Origin: Ralstonia sp. SET104
GTDB taxonomy: Bacteria; Pseudomonadota; Gammaproteobacteria; Burkholderiales; Burkholderiaceae
Direction of reading: 5' to 3'
Length of the DNA: 64,000 bases
Assembly: GCF_003851545.1 (NCBI RefSeq)
Contig: NZ_BHVX01000001.1
Location: 1-64,000, forward strand
In this document: positions 45,674 to 54,295 of the stretch, piece by piece
Position numbering within the stretch: position 1 is the stretch's first letter
Layout: each line of letters starts with the position of its first letter
Translations under genes and position numbers: made by a program
The notes under the pieces: model-generated
What the model was told of the DNA's origin: nothing
Database searches by the model: none
Seen by the model: only the letters and a program-made list of their open reading frames with translations

Positions 45674-46379
45674 ACAGCATCGACTTGTCGATCGAAATAC
45701 CCAGCTCACCTGCCATCTGCTCGACAAGCGCCTGAAGCCTGGCCACCTTGTCGGCCAATTGCTTCTGCTGCGCCTTCAGCGCTTCAAATTCGGAAGGCGC
45801 GATGGTCTCGTCAATGGCGCCGCTGTGCCGCACGTCTGCTTGCATGGCTTGCGTGACTTCACCGCACAGCAAGTGCATCCAACGGCTTTCGCGCTCGCCC
45901 GGCATGCGCGGCAGCTTCACGACAGTGGGCGGATCGCTCTCGGCCATCTCATCCAGAAACGCTTCAACGGACGAGACGTCAGCAAAGGCATGGAACCGCG
46001 CGGCGTTCAGTCGCAACTCGGCAGCTGTCTGCGGGCCACGCAGCAACAGCGTGGCGAGCAATGCGATGGATTGGCTCGGCACACCGAGTACACGGTTCAT
46101 GTTGTGCTCGAAGCGCGGGACGCGGCTGCTGCTGCCTTCCATCACGAGGCTCTGCGATTTCAGCCCGTCGATGGCGGTGAGGATTTCCGCCTCGGTCACG
46201 GACATGACCGGCGCACGCGCGGTTTTCTGATTGCAACCGGCGGCCAATGCGTTGAGTGTCAGCGGATAGGTGTCGGGCACCGTGTGCTGCTTCTCGACCA
46301 GAACGCCGAGCACGCGTCCTTCAAGTGCGGTCAGGGTACGGATGGCGCGACGCTGTGCGGCGTCGGGATGGATATTCAT
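45672..46379 (-). CDS. yceH: YceH-family protein (DUF480)
   Basis: 235 aa from ATG 46379. LEGRVLGVLVEKQHTVPDTY, PLTLNALAAGCNQKTARAPV and RFEHNMNRVLGVPSQSIALL are the DUF480 signatures of two winged-helix domains. The C-terminus is a coiled coil (AQQKQLADKVARLQALVEQM). Widely conserved in proteobacteria; molecular role unknown, thought to bind nucleic acid because of the fold. Confidence 0.92.
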   Translation of the reverse strand: MNIHPDAAQRRAIRTLTALEGRVLGVLVEKQHTVPDTYPLTLNALAAGCNQKTARAPVMSVTEAEILTAIDGLKSQSLVMEGSSSRVPRFEHNMNRVLGVPSQSIALLATLLLRGPQTAAELRLNAARFHAFADVSSVEAFLDEMAESDPPTVVKLPRMPGERESRWMHLLCGEVTQAMQADVRHSGAIDETIAPSEFEALKAQQKQLADKVARLQALVEQMAGELGISIDKSML

Positions 46380-46514
46380 GGCGGGATGGCAACGGATACG
46401 TTTGTCTGGGGCAATCTGGGCGTGCGCCTGTGCGTTCGCAACGCTTGAGCCCCGCATGATATCCGGCAGGCGCAGGCAGGAGACTTCCTGCCTGCCTAAC
46501 GTACAACCCGATGC

Positions 46515-46970
46515 TCAGCCCTTGGCCGGGCCGCGCACCAGCAACACCGGCGTGGTCGCCTGGCGGATGAACTTCTCGGCCACGCTGCCCAGCATGACAT
46601 GCGCCAAGCCACGGCGGCCATGCGTGCCGATCACTACCACATCGGCGCCGCTGCGCACCGCTTCGGCCTGCAGGGCAGCCGCCACATCCTCACCTACGTT
46701 CTGGGTTTCCACCAGCACGGTTTCCTGCTCCAGACCGGCAGAGGTGAGCATCGCGGCGGTGTCGGCCAGCAGCGCGGTGCCGGCTTCGATGAAGGACTTG
46801 CGCAGCTCCGTCGGGTCGTAATAGCCAACGTCGAACAGCATGGCTGGGCTGTCAACGATATAGACCGCACGTACGGCGCTCTGAAATGCCTTGGCCAGGC
46901 GCACAGCCTCGGCCAGGGCCAGCTTGCTGGTTTCGCTGCCGTCAACGGCGACCAGGATTTTCTTGTACAT
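46515..46970 (-). CDS. Universal stress protein (UspA family)
   Basis: 151 aa, single Usp domain. It starts KKILVAVDGSETSKLALAEA and has the ATP-binding pattern GTHGRRGLAHVMLGSVAEKF (G-2x-G-9x-G-S). Cytosolic, probably induced in stress or stationary phase. No partner gene evident. Confidence 0.93.
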   Translation of the reverse strand: MYKKILVAVDGSETSKLALAEAVRLAKAFQSAVRAVYIVDSPAMLFDVGYYDPTELRKSFIEAGTALLADTAAMLTSAGLEQETVLVETQNVGEDVAAALQAEAVRSGADVVVIGTHGRRGLAHVMLGSVAEKFIRQATTPVLLVRGPAKG

Positions 46971-47107
46971 GGTTCAAGCCTCGCAGGAGAGTGGTTGTCG
47001 GAATACCGTGCCGGGGCCGCATCTTGGCGGCCCACACGCTATTCTGTGACATCCACCGCCCTTTTGCGTTGCGCCAAATCAGATGGCCGCGACCATGCGA
47101 CGCAACA

Positions 47108-47566
47108 ATGCACCGCCATCCACCCGCCCCCACGCCCGAGCTGATTGCCGCTTACCGCAGCGCGCGGTATCGCGTCAGCGCGCCGCAGGGCGACGTGCTG
47201 CTGCGCATCGATGCCGTCAACCCCTGCGTGGCTGCATTGCTCGCGCAAGCCAGTGCACCGTGGGCGGTGTTCGTGACGGCGCATCAGCCGTTCTCGCACG
47301 CGGTGTCTGCTGATGAAAACGCTGCGCGGCAAGCCGAGCTGCTTGCCTGGGCCATCGCCCGCGGAATGTCGTGGCTCTCGGGCGAAGGCGGCCCGCCAGA
47401 AGGTGCGCCCACCCATGCGTGGCAACCGGAGCCAAGCCTGCTCCTGTTCATCGACCACCCGGCCATTGCCGACACGCTGATGCTCACGTTCGAGCAAAAC
47501 GCCGTAGTGCTGTGCGACGCGCATGGATTTTGTACCTTGCGTTGGCACCCGTATCTGCCAGACTGA
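47108..47566 (+). CDS. DUF3293 family protein
   Basis: 152 aa from ATG 47108. AVFVTAHQPFSHAVSADENA and LLAWAIARGMSWLSGEG fit DUF3293 proteins, which share the motif T-A-x-(N/H)-P-x-S and are of unknown function. No ribosome-binding site is obvious. It is divergent from the universal stress protein gene. Confidence 0.75.
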   Translation: MHRHPPAPTPELIAAYRSARYRVSAPQGDVLLRIDAVNPCVAALLAQASAPWAVFVTAHQPFSHAVSADENAARQAELLAWAIARGMSWLSGEGGPPEGAPTHAWQPEPSLLLFIDHPAIADTLMLTFEQNAVVLCDAHGFCTLRWHPYLPD

Positions 47567-47662
47567 TTTGGCAAGGGCACGTGGCGCGCGGCGCTTTGCA
47601 GCACCGCAAGTGGCGCTTCCGATGCCTAAGTGCTGACGTAGATACATCGGCAGGAGGTTCGT

Positions 47663-48175
47663 ATGGAACTGCACATGCAATCGCATCATTGGGAGCGCCG
47701 CATGCCGGATTGGCTCGCAGCCAGCGTGGCCGGGATCGTGGGCGGCGCACTGGTCATCGTGCTGGAGTTCTTCTGGTCAACCATGGTGCTCAATGAAAGC
47801 CCCTGGCGCCCGACCCACAAGATCGCCGCCATGGTGATGGGCCGAGGCGCGCTGGAAGAGATGTCATTGTTCAGCTACAGCATCGTGGCCGTGGCTCTCG
47901 TGCTGCACTTCGTGCTGGGCGCCATCATGGGAATGATTCTCGGGGCCATCATCGCGCCCTTCCACTTCGATTCGAGCCCCGGCATGCTGGCGGCCATCGG
48001 CCTGGCGTTCGGGATCGTGGCGTACGTGGTGAATTTCTACGGCATGACAGCGGTGTTTCCGTGGTTTGCGTCGGAGCGCGGCTCGGGGCCATTGCTGGCA
48101 AACCTGCTGTTTGGCGTAGTTGCCGCCATGACCTACGGCATGCTGGAGCGGCGTGCGCAGCAGATGGGCCAATGA
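47663..48175 (+). CDS. Conserved membrane protein, 170 aa
   Basis: ATG 47663 follows AGGAGG. Four hydrophobic segments (about 17-40, 72-98, 105-128, 135-155), with a loop LNESPWRPTHKIAAMVMGRG between the first two. No transport or enzyme motif is recognised. A terminator follows, so it is a single-gene unit. Confidence 0.75.
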   Translation: MELHMQSHHWERRMPDWLAASVAGIVGGALVIVLEFFWSTMVLNESPWRPTHKIAAMVMGRGALEEMSLFSYSIVAVALVLHFVLGAIMGMILGAIIAPFHFDSSPGMLAAIGLAFGIVAYVVNFYGMTAVFPWFASERGSGPLLANLLFGVVAAMTYGMLERRAQQMGQ

Positions 48176-48242
48176 GGATGCACTGACACGCTGATCGTCT
48201 TTCTTTCCCGCAGCGCCGCAAGCGGAGCGGCGCCAACGGAAG

Positions 48243-48282
48243 ACGGCCGCCTCTTGCAACACATGCCGGAGGCGGCCGTTTT
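48243..48282. terminator. Rho-independent terminator
   Basis: ACGGCCGCCTC pairs with GAGGCGGCCGT and ends in TTTT. It separates the membrane-protein gene from the oxidase operon. Confidence 0.85.
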
Positions 48283-48424
48283 GCATTGCGGCGCAGCACA
48301 CAGATGGCGCATCGGCGCGATCCGCGCGCGGGGTGCGCCTCGTCCTTACGTTGCCTTGCACGATCCATATGCACGACCTAGCCTGTCTGTAGCGTGTTGA
48401 GGGATTCCCTCTGCGGAGGCGCGC

Positions 48425-49582
48425 ATGGCCCTTGCGATTGCGCTCGTGCTGATCGTCGTGCTGGCGGTGGGGTTTCACTTTGCCAGCCCGTGGTGGATCA
48501 CCCCGATCGCCTCCAACTGGGTGCGCATGGACGACACGCTGACGATCACCATCGTCATCACCGGCGTGCTGTTTGTCGCCATCAATCTCTTTGTGGTTGC
48601 CGCCCTGCTGCGCTACCGCCATCGCGATGGCCAGCCCAATCAACGCGCCGCTTACGAGCCGCACAACAAGCGCCTGGAATGGTGGCTGATCGGCATCACC
48701 ACCGTGGGGGTGGCGGCGCTGCTGGCGCCCGGCCTGTTCGTGTATGCCGACTACGTGCGGCCCCCACCCAACGCATTGCAGATGGAAGTGCTCGGCCAGC
48801 AATGGCAATGGCGCTTCCGCTTTGCCGGCCCCGGCGGCAAGCTCGGCGCCACCGACGTGCGCTACATGAGCAACGACAACCCGTTCGGCATGAACCCCGC
48901 CGACCCGAACGGGCGCGACAACTACCTGATCGAAACGCCCGAGCTGCACTTGCCGATCAACCGGCCGATCCAGGTGCTGGCGCGCTCGCGCGACGTGCTG
49001 CACGACTTTTATGTGCCGCCGTTCCGCGCGCGGATGAACATGGTGCCGGGCATGATCACCACGTTCTGGTTCACGCCCACCAAGGCGGGCCGCTACGACA
49101 TCCTGTGCGCACAGCTTTGCGGCATCGGGCACTCCAACATGCGCGGCGTGGTGGTGGTGGAAGATGAGGCATCGTTCGCGCGCTGGCTCGCGCAGCAGGC
49201 CACGTTTGAGCAAAGCCAGAAAGCGAAGGTGCAGGCCGCGCCGCCGGCTGCGGGCGGCAGTGCACAGGCTTTGGCCGCACAAGGCCAGACACTTGCTCAG
49301 GCCAAGGGCTGCGTTGCCTGCCACAGCGTAGACGGCAGCCCGCGTGTGGGCCCCACCTGGAAGGGCCTTTACGGCAAGACAGAAACCATGGCCGACGGCA
49401 GCACCGCGCACGTCGACGAGGCGTATTTGCGCGCGTTCATCCGCGACCCGAAAGCGCGCGTGGTCAAAGGCTTCACGCCGATCATGCCGACGTTCGATCT
49501 GAGCGAGCAGGAGCTGTCAGCGCTGGTGGCGTACATCAAGTCGCAAGGTGGCGAGGCTGCCGCCACCACCGCGAAACCGTAG
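48425..49582 (+). CDS. coxB: caa3-type cytochrome c oxidase subunit II with fused cytochrome c
   Basis: 385 aa. Two N-terminal membrane helices, then the cupredoxin domain with the CuA site (His in VLHDFYVPPF; Cys-x3-Cys-x3-His-x2-Met in LCAQLCGIGHSNM). The C-terminal 90 residues are a class I cytochrome c with CVACHSVDG and a distal Met in FTPIMPTF. This fusion defines the caa3 group, which takes electrons from soluble cytochrome c in the periplasm. First gene of a five-gene operon. Confidence 0.95.
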   Translation: MALAIALVLIVVLAVGFHFASPWWITPIASNWVRMDDTLTITIVITGVLFVAINLFVVAALLRYRHRDGQPNQRAAYEPHNKRLEWWLIGITTVGVAALLAPGLFVYADYVRPPPNALQMEVLGQQWQWRFRFAGPGGKLGATDVRYMSNDNPFGMNPADPNGRDNYLIETPELHLPINRPIQVLARSRDVLHDFYVPPFRARMNMVPGMITTFWFTPTKAGRYDILCAQLCGIGHSNMRGVVVVEDEASFARWLAQQATFEQSQKAKVQAAPPAAGGSAQALAAQGQTLAQAKGCVACHSVDGSPRVGPTWKGLYGKTETMADGSTAHVDEAYLRAFIRDPKARVVKGFTPIMPTFDLSEQELSALVAYIKSQGGEAAATTAKP

Positions 49583-49594
49583 CGAGGAGGATCA

Positions 49595-51355
49595 ATGTCC
49601 TACGCCCACACCGATCACGACCACACCCCCCAGAGCTTCTGGACGCGCTACGTCTGGAGCCAGGACCACAAGGTCATTGCGGTGCAGTATTCGCTCACGG
49701 CCATCGCCATCGGGCTGGTGGGGCTCGTGTTGTCAAACCTGATGCGGCTGCAGTTGGGCTTTCCGGGCAAGTTTGCCTTTATTGACGCCAACCACTACTA
49801 CCAGTTCGTCACCATGCACGGAATGATCATGGTGATCTACCTGCTCACGGCGCTGTTCCTGGGCGGCTTCGGCAACTACCTGATCCCGCTGATGCTGGGC
49901 GCGCGCGACATGGTGTTTCCGTTTCTGAACATGCTCAGCTACTGGGTGTACCTGCTGGCCGTGCTGGTGCTGGTGGCGAGTTTCTTCGTGCCGGGCGGGC
50001 CGACCGGCGCGGGGTGGACGCTGTATCCACCGCAGGCGATTCTGCCGGGCACACCGGGCACCGAATGGGGCATCGTGCTGATGCTGGTGTCGCTCGCCAT
50101 CTTCATCGTCGCGGCCACGATGGGCGGGCTCAACTACGTGACCACCACGCTGCAAGCGCGCACACGCGGCATGACGCTGATGCGCATGCCGCTCACGGTG
50201 TGGGGCATTTTTACAGCGACGGTGCTGGCGTTGCTGGCGTTTCCGGCGCTGTTCGTGTCGGCCATCATGATGCTGCTCGACAAAACGCTGGGCACGAGCT
50301 TCTTTGTGCCTGCGGTGGTGTCGATGGGGCAGCATCTGCCGCATGCCGGCGGCAGCCCGTTGCTGTTCCAGCATCTGTTCTGGTTCTTTGGGCACCCGGA
50401 GGTGTACATCGTCGCGCTGCCCGCGTTCGGCATCGTGTCAGACCTCATCAGCACGCACGCGCGCAAGAACATCTTTGGCTACCGGATGATGGTATGGGCC
50501 ATTCTCATCATCGGTGTGCTGTCGTTTGTCGTGTGGGCGCACCACATGTTCGTATCGGGCATGAACCCGTACTTCGGCTTCTTCTTTGCCACCACCACGC
50601 TCATCATCGCCATCCCGACCGCGCTCAAGGTCTACAACTGGGTGCTCACGCTGTGGCGCGGCAACATCCACCTGACCGTGCCGATGCTGTTTGCCATCGG
50701 CTTTATCAGCACGTTCGTCATTGGCGGGTTGACGGGGCTGTTTCTTGGCAACGTGAGCGTAGACATTCCGCTGTCCAACACGTACTTCGTGGTGGCGCAC
50801 TTTCACATGGTGATGGGCGTGTCGCCAATCCTGGTGGTATTTGGCGGCCTTTACCACTGGTACCCCAAGGTGACGGGCCGCATGCTGAACGACACGCTGG
50901 GCCGCGCGCATTTCTGGATCACCTTCATCGGCACGTACCTGATCTACTTCCCGATGCACTACCTGGGCGTGCTGGGCATGCCGCGCCGGTATTACGCATA
51001 CGAGGGCTATAGCTTCATCCCGCCGTCTGCGCAGACGCTGAACACGTTCATCAGCGTTATTGCGTTTGTCGTGGGGGTGGCGCAGTTGCTGTTCCTCTTC
51101 AACCTGGCCTGGAGCCTTGCGCGCGGCAAGAAGGCCGACGCCAACCCGTGGCGCGCCACCACGCTCGAATGGCAGACCCCGCAGACCCCGCCCGTGCACG
51201 GCAACTGGGGGCCGGCGCTGCCCGTGGTGTACCGCTGGGCATATGAGTACAGCCCGCCCGGCCGCGCAGATGACTTCGTACCGCAGAACGAGCCGCCGTC
51301 CGGAGCACCGGAAACCGAAGCGGACATCCTCCACGCCAGCGGGGTGCGCGCATGA
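49595..51355 (+). CDS. coxA: Cytochrome c oxidase subunit I
   Basis: 586 aa with 12 membrane helices. Haem and CuB ligands are visible: MHGMIMVIYL, WFFGHPEVYIVALPAFG with the His-Tyr pair, WAHHMF with two His, and VAHFHMVMG. It is the haem-copper catalytic subunit that reduces oxygen to water and pumps protons. Starts 12 bp after coxB; its stop overlaps the next start (ATGA). Confidence 0.96.
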   Translation: MSYAHTDHDHTPQSFWTRYVWSQDHKVIAVQYSLTAIAIGLVGLVLSNLMRLQLGFPGKFAFIDANHYYQFVTMHGMIMVIYLLTALFLGGFGNYLIPLMLGARDMVFPFLNMLSYWVYLLAVLVLVASFFVPGGPTGAGWTLYPPQAILPGTPGTEWGIVLMLVSLAIFIVAATMGGLNYVTTTLQARTRGMTLMRMPLTVWGIFTATVLALLAFPALFVSAIMMLLDKTLGTSFFVPAVVSMGQHLPHAGGSPLLFQHLFWFFGHPEVYIVALPAFGIVSDLISTHARKNIFGYRMMVWAILIIGVLSFVVWAHHMFVSGMNPYFGFFFATTTLIIAIPTALKVYNWVLTLWRGNIHLTVPMLFAIGFISTFVIGGLTGLFLGNVSVDIPLSNTYFVVAHFHMVMGVSPILVVFGGLYHWYPKVTGRMLNDTLGRAHFWITFIGTYLIYFPMHYLGVLGMPRRYYAYEGYSFIPPSAQTLNTFISVIAFVVGVAQLLFLFNLAWSLARGKKADANPWRATTLEWQTPQTPPVHGNWGPALPVVYRWAYEYSPPGRADDFVPQNEPPSGAPETEADILHASGVRA

Positions 51356-51960
51356 CGACCCTGCCCCGCCATTTCGTTCCCGATGCGTCGCCCGCATCAC
51401 CGTATGCGGCGCGCATTGGCTTGCGCGTCTTCATGGCCGTGGTGACGGCGTTGTTCTCGCTGCTGATCCTGGCCTATGCGATGCGCATGCGCGAGCCCGA
51501 CTGGATGCCTGTGCCGCACCCGGTGCTGCTGTGGTGGAACACAGGCGTGCTGGCGCTGGCCAGTGTGGCGATGGAGTTGGCGCGCCGCACAGACGCGCGC
51601 CGCACGATCTGGTTGCTGGCAGGCGGCGTGCTGGCAGCGCTGTTCGTCTTTGGCCAATGGGCGGCGTGGCAGCAACTGTCGGCCAGCGGGCAGGGCGTGG
51701 CGGTCAACCCGTCCAACAGTTTTCTCTACGTGTTCACCGGCCTGCATGCGGCGCACGTGGCTGGCGGCCTCGTCGTCTGGGCGGTCACGGTTGCACGCCT
51801 GCGCAGCAATGCTGACCGCACCCAACGTGCCATCGCCCTGTGCGCGACGTACTGGCACTTCCTGCTGGCCGTGTGGCTTGTGCTGCTGGCGGCCATGTGG
51901 TGGATCACGCCCGCGTTTGTCAGCGCCATCTGCGGGCCGCTGTATGGAGCCACGCCATGA
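51352..51960 (+). CDS. Cytochrome oxidase subunit III-like protein, five-helix form
   Basis: 202 aa with about five membrane helices. WNTGVLALASVAMELARRTD, FLYVFTGLHAAHVAGGLVVW and YWHFLLAVWLVLLAAMWW match the subunit III pattern. A second subunit III gene follows directly, so this cluster carries two copies, an arrangement seen in caa3 operons of this order. Overlaps both neighbours by 4 bp. Confidence 0.85.
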   Translation: MTTLPRHFVPDASPASPYAARIGLRVFMAVVTALFSLLILAYAMRMREPDWMPVPHPVLLWWNTGVLALASVAMELARRTDARRTIWLLAGGVLAALFVFGQWAAWQQLSASGQGVAVNPSNSFLYVFTGLHAAHVAGGLVVWAVTVARLRSNADRTQRAIALCATYWHFLLAVWLVLLAAMWWITPAFVSAICGPLYGATP

Positions 51961-52661
51961 GCAACCCCACGCTCCCGACCCATTCGGCCGACGCCCTGCA
52001 AGACGGACTGCCGCAGGGCTGGCCCGGCATCGTCAATGACTGGTCGGCCGACCGCGAAACCTTCAAGGTGCCGTGGGGCAAGGCCATGATGTGGATCTTC
52101 CTGCTGTCGGACACCTTCGTCTTCAGCAGCTTCCTCATCGGCTACATGACGGTGCGCATGTCAACCACGGCGCCCTGGCCCGACACCGCCGAGGTGTTCG
52201 GCATGAAGATCGGCAGCGTGGAAGTGCCGTTACTGCTGATCGCCATCATGACGTTCGTGCTCATCAGCAGCAGCGGCACCATGGCGATGGCCGTCAACTT
52301 TGGCTACCGGCGCAACGCCAAACGTGCCGCCGCGCTCATGCTGGCCACAGCGCTGCTGGGCGTCAGCTTTGTGTGCCTGCAGGCGTTTGAATGGACCAAG
52401 CTGATCGTGATTGAAGGCGTGCGCCCGTGGGGCAACCCGCTGGGCGCAGCGCAGTTTGGTGCGTGCTTTTTCATGATTACGGGGTTCCACGGTTTTCACG
52501 TGACATGCGGCGTGATCTACCTGCTGCTGATTGCGCGCAAGATCGTGCAGCCCGGCTTTGCCGAACACGGCAACTTCCAGATTGTGGAGATCGCGGGCCT
52601 GTACTGGCACTTTGTCGATCTCGTCTGGGTGTTCATCTTTGCGTTGTTCTATTTGTGGTGA
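51957..52661 (+). CDS. Cytochrome c oxidase subunit III
   Basis: 234 aa from ATG 51957. Several membrane helices with KAMMWIFLLSDTFVFSSFLI, QAFEWTKLI, GFHGFHVTCGVIYLLLIARK and GLYWHFVDLVWVFIFALFYL, the classic subunit III motifs. A soluble N-terminus of about 40 residues is present. Supports assembly and proton uptake of the oxidase. Confidence 0.92.
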   Translation: MSNPTLPTHSADALQDGLPQGWPGIVNDWSADRETFKVPWGKAMMWIFLLSDTFVFSSFLIGYMTVRMSTTAPWPDTAEVFGMKIGSVEVPLLLIAIMTFVLISSSGTMAMAVNFGYRRNAKRAAALMLATALLGVSFVCLQAFEWTKLIVIEGVRPWGNPLGAAQFGACFFMITGFHGFHVTCGVIYLLLIARKIVQPGFAEHGNFQIVEIAGLYWHFVDLVWVFIFALFYLW

Positions 52662-52669
52662 GGCATGGC

Positions 52670-53017
52670 ATGGACCACAGCGACCTTTCTTCTGCGCCGC
52701 AAACGCCAAAGGCCCACGGCCAGCAGCACAGCATCAGCGTCTATCTGAAAATCTGGGGCCTGCTGTTCGTGCTGAGCACGCTGTCGTATCTGGTGGACTA
52801 CTTTCGCGTGGAAGGGCTCACGCGCTGGGTGCTGATTGTCGTGTTGATGATTGCCAAGGCGGGGCTGATCGTATCCGTGTTCATGCACATGATGTGGGAG
52901 CGGCTGGCGCTGGTGTACGCCATCCTGATGCCGCCGCTCGCGTTGCTGGTGCTGATGGTGTTGATGGCGGCCGAAGCGCATCACACCTTTGACATGCGCA
53001 TGTTGTTTTTCCACTGA
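52670..53017 (+). CDS. Cytochrome c oxidase subunit IV (prokaryotic type)
   Basis: 115 aa from ATG 52670. Three hydrophobic segments, with IWGLLFVLSTLSYLVDYF, KAGLIVSVFMHMMWERLAL and a C-terminal helix, fit the COX4_pro family. Last gene of the oxidase operon; convergent with the small-ORF copy 3. Confidence 0.88.
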   Translation: MDHSDLSSAPQTPKAHGQQHSISVYLKIWGLLFVLSTLSYLVDYFRVEGLTRWVLIVVLMIAKAGLIVSVFMHMMWERLALVYAILMPPLALLVLMVLMAAEAHHTFDMRMLFFH

Positions 53018-53057
53018 ACACCGGCGCGCGTGGCGCCATCAACACGCGGCGCGCAGC

Positions 53058-53315
53058 CTACCCGGCAAATCCATCGGCCGTCAGCATGGCCGCATACGCG
53101 CTGTCGGCCAGCTCCATGCACGCCCCCAGGTAGTCCGCTTGTCGGTGTTCCTCCATGCGGCGGAAGTGTTCAAAACCGCTGGCGTGCAACATGCTCAGCA
53201 TCGTGCGCAGCTTGCCGAGCTTGTCATACAGCGCGTCGTGCGCTTCCAGGCGGCGAGCGTCAAAGGGTTCGGAGGGTTCGGAGGATTCGGGGGTTCGGGG
53301 GGTGGCTTGGGTCAT
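53058..53315 (-). CDS. Small protein behind C4-like RNA, copy 3
   Basis: 85 aa from ATG 53315. The core, RLEAHDALYDKLGKLRTMLS to DYLGACMELADSAYAAML, is clearly related to the identical 80-aa proteins at 38 and 38.9 kb. The N-terminus differs and contains a short SSEPSEP run from a GGAGGGTTCG repeat. No response regulator follows; the next gene downstream is on the opposite strand. Confidence 0.75.
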   Translation of the reverse strand: MTQATPRTPESSEPSEPFDARRLEAHDALYDKLGKLRTMLSMLHASGFEHFRRMEEHRQADYLGACMELADSAYAAMLTADGFAG

Positions 53316-53374
53316 TGGGCGTCCTGTTCATGGGATGAATGGAACCGTGTGCCCGACCCTGCTGATGCAGCTAA

Positions 53375-53571
53375 GAAGGGTGGGCGAGCACAGGCAAGGT
53401 GGAAGACCGATAACTAGCAATCGGCACGGCCGAAGCCGTTCAAGCCTGGCTCGCCCTTTGAAGACGAAGCCAAGCCATAGCAAATGAGGACAAGCGCCTA
53501 TGCTCAGCACTTGCCCGCTAGTCACGAGGCTTCCACACCTCGACCACTTTCTCTATGGCACCGAAAGCAGT
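53375..53571 (-). ncRNA. C4-antisense-like structured RNA, copy 3
   Basis: Diverged copy of the element at 38.3 kb. Loop GUGGAAG (53530-53536) pairs with CUUCCAC (53399-53405); loop GAGCAUAGGC (53496-53505) pairs with GCCUGUGCUC (53386-53395). Compared with copies 1 and 2, one pair in the first helix flips C-G to G-C, and one in the second changes A-U to G-C. The inner hairpin changes from GCGGC/GCCGC to ACGGC/GCCGU (as read on plus). Compensatory change argues for a conserved RNA fold. Confidence 0.75.
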
Positions 53572-53577
53572 GCGCAG

Positions 53578-53607
53578 AGTTTAGGGGCTATGGCTTAGTT
53601 AAAACAA
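53578..53607 (-). promoter_or_regulatory. Promoter of structured RNA copy 3
   Basis: Minus-strand -35 TTGTTT (53602-53607), 18 bp, -10 TAAACT (53578-53583). Position and spacing match those at copies 1 and 2 although the DNA around them has diverged. Confidence 0.65.
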
Positions 53608-53687
53608 TGGGCGGAACTATAAATCAGAATTTGCTGAGGCTAAGGCGCGCGCGGCGCAGGCTTGTCGTTCTGGCAGAACAAAAAAAA

Positions 53688-53700
53688 CCTCGCTTTTGGC
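53688..53700 (-). terminator. Left half of a terminator split by the insertion sequence
   Basis: AACCTCGCTTTTGGC here and GAGGGG from 56296 would together form CCTCGC-TTTTG-GCGAGG. On the minus strand the rejoined hairpin is followed by eight T, a strong terminator for the catalase transcript. The insertion sequence sits in its loop. Confidence 0.65.
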
Positions 53701-53731
53701 GCTACCCGTTCTACAAAGGTGTTGGTAAACG
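53701..53731 (+). repeat. Left terminal inverted repeat of the insertion sequence
   Basis: 31 bp, identical in inverse to 56258-56288. Confidence 0.95.
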
Positions 53732-53787
53732 AGCGGCCCAAAGCGTCGGCGTCGCAGTTGATTGAAAGAGCCTAATTCGGCACAATA

Positions 53788-53820
53788 CCCCTGTAAGTTA
53801 TTGACTTACAGGGGTTTTTT
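53788..53820 (+). terminator. Inward-facing terminator near the left end of the insertion sequence
   Basis: CCCCTGTAAG pairs with CTTACAGGGG across seven bases, followed by six T. Reading inward it would stop host transcription from entering the element ahead of the passenger gene. Confidence 0.88.
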
Positions 53821-53872
53821 ATTTGATGCGTATTTGATGAGGCGACGGGACTCGCCGTCCAGAAGAATATCA

Positions 53873-54295
53873 ATGCCACACTACGTGAATGCGCCGCGAG
53901 GCAGCGCAGCGTTTCGGGAGCAGTTCAATGCCATCCGCGAAACTTTCATCTCCCGCTTCGCACAGCTTGTTGCTGCCGAACGGGTTGAACGGTTTCGAGT
54001 TTGCGATTGCGAAGGCCGCCCGGTCGATTGGATTTGGAACAACGAGACCTTCAAATACGAGGGGCAGGTCGGGACGGCAACCGATGCCCAACGGTATCTC
54101 GAGGCCATGTTCAATCAGGGCATGTACGTCGCTTGCATCGTAGTTGACTCAACCGATGGCGCCGAGATGTGGCTCACAGCATGGGAGACACCGGGAGATG
54201 CTCCGCCATGGCCGCCGGGGATTACTGGTAGGAACGAGCTCATTCACGATGGCGTTCAAATAGCCTCGCCGTTGCACCAGGTGCCGCGTCAGTGA
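53873..54295 (+). CDS. Passenger protein of the insertion sequence, unknown function
   Basis: 140 aa from ATG 53873 (MPHYVNAPRGSAAFREQFNA). Soluble; ISRFAQLVAAERVERFRVCD, VDWIWNNETFKYEGQVGTA and MYVACIVVDSTDGAEMWLTA are the main blocks. No family recognised. It lies wholly between the terminal repeats, is convergent with the transposase and overlaps its end by 7 bp. It could assist transposition, regulate the transposase, or be cargo. Confidence 0.65.
   Translation: MPHYVNAPRGSAAFREQFNAIRETFISRFAQLVAAERVERFRVCDCEGRPVDWIWNNETFKYEGQVGTATDAQRYLEAMFNQGMYVACIVVDSTDGAEMWLTAWETPGDAPPWPPGITGRNELIHDGVQIASPLHQVPRQ

Noticed and set aside
47864-49411. 515-codon open frame on the minus strand
   Set aside because: It lies opposite the membrane-protein and coxB genes, is His/Arg/Gln-rich and matches no family. 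It is an antisense shadow caused by high third-position GC.
51352-51960. Oxidase gene as an assembly factor of the CtaG type
   Set aside because: The helix pattern and YWHF motif fit subunit III; CtaG copper-binding Cys are absent.
53316-53700. Prophage remnant suggested by the C4-like RNA
   Set aside because: No integrase, repressor, capsid or other phage gene flanks any of the three copies, so a prophage is not supported even though the RNA type is phage-derived.
53788-53820. Hairpin near the insertion-sequence end as an attachment site or tRNA end
   Set aside because: No tRNA sequence adjoins it and the stem is followed by six T, so a terminator explains it fully.
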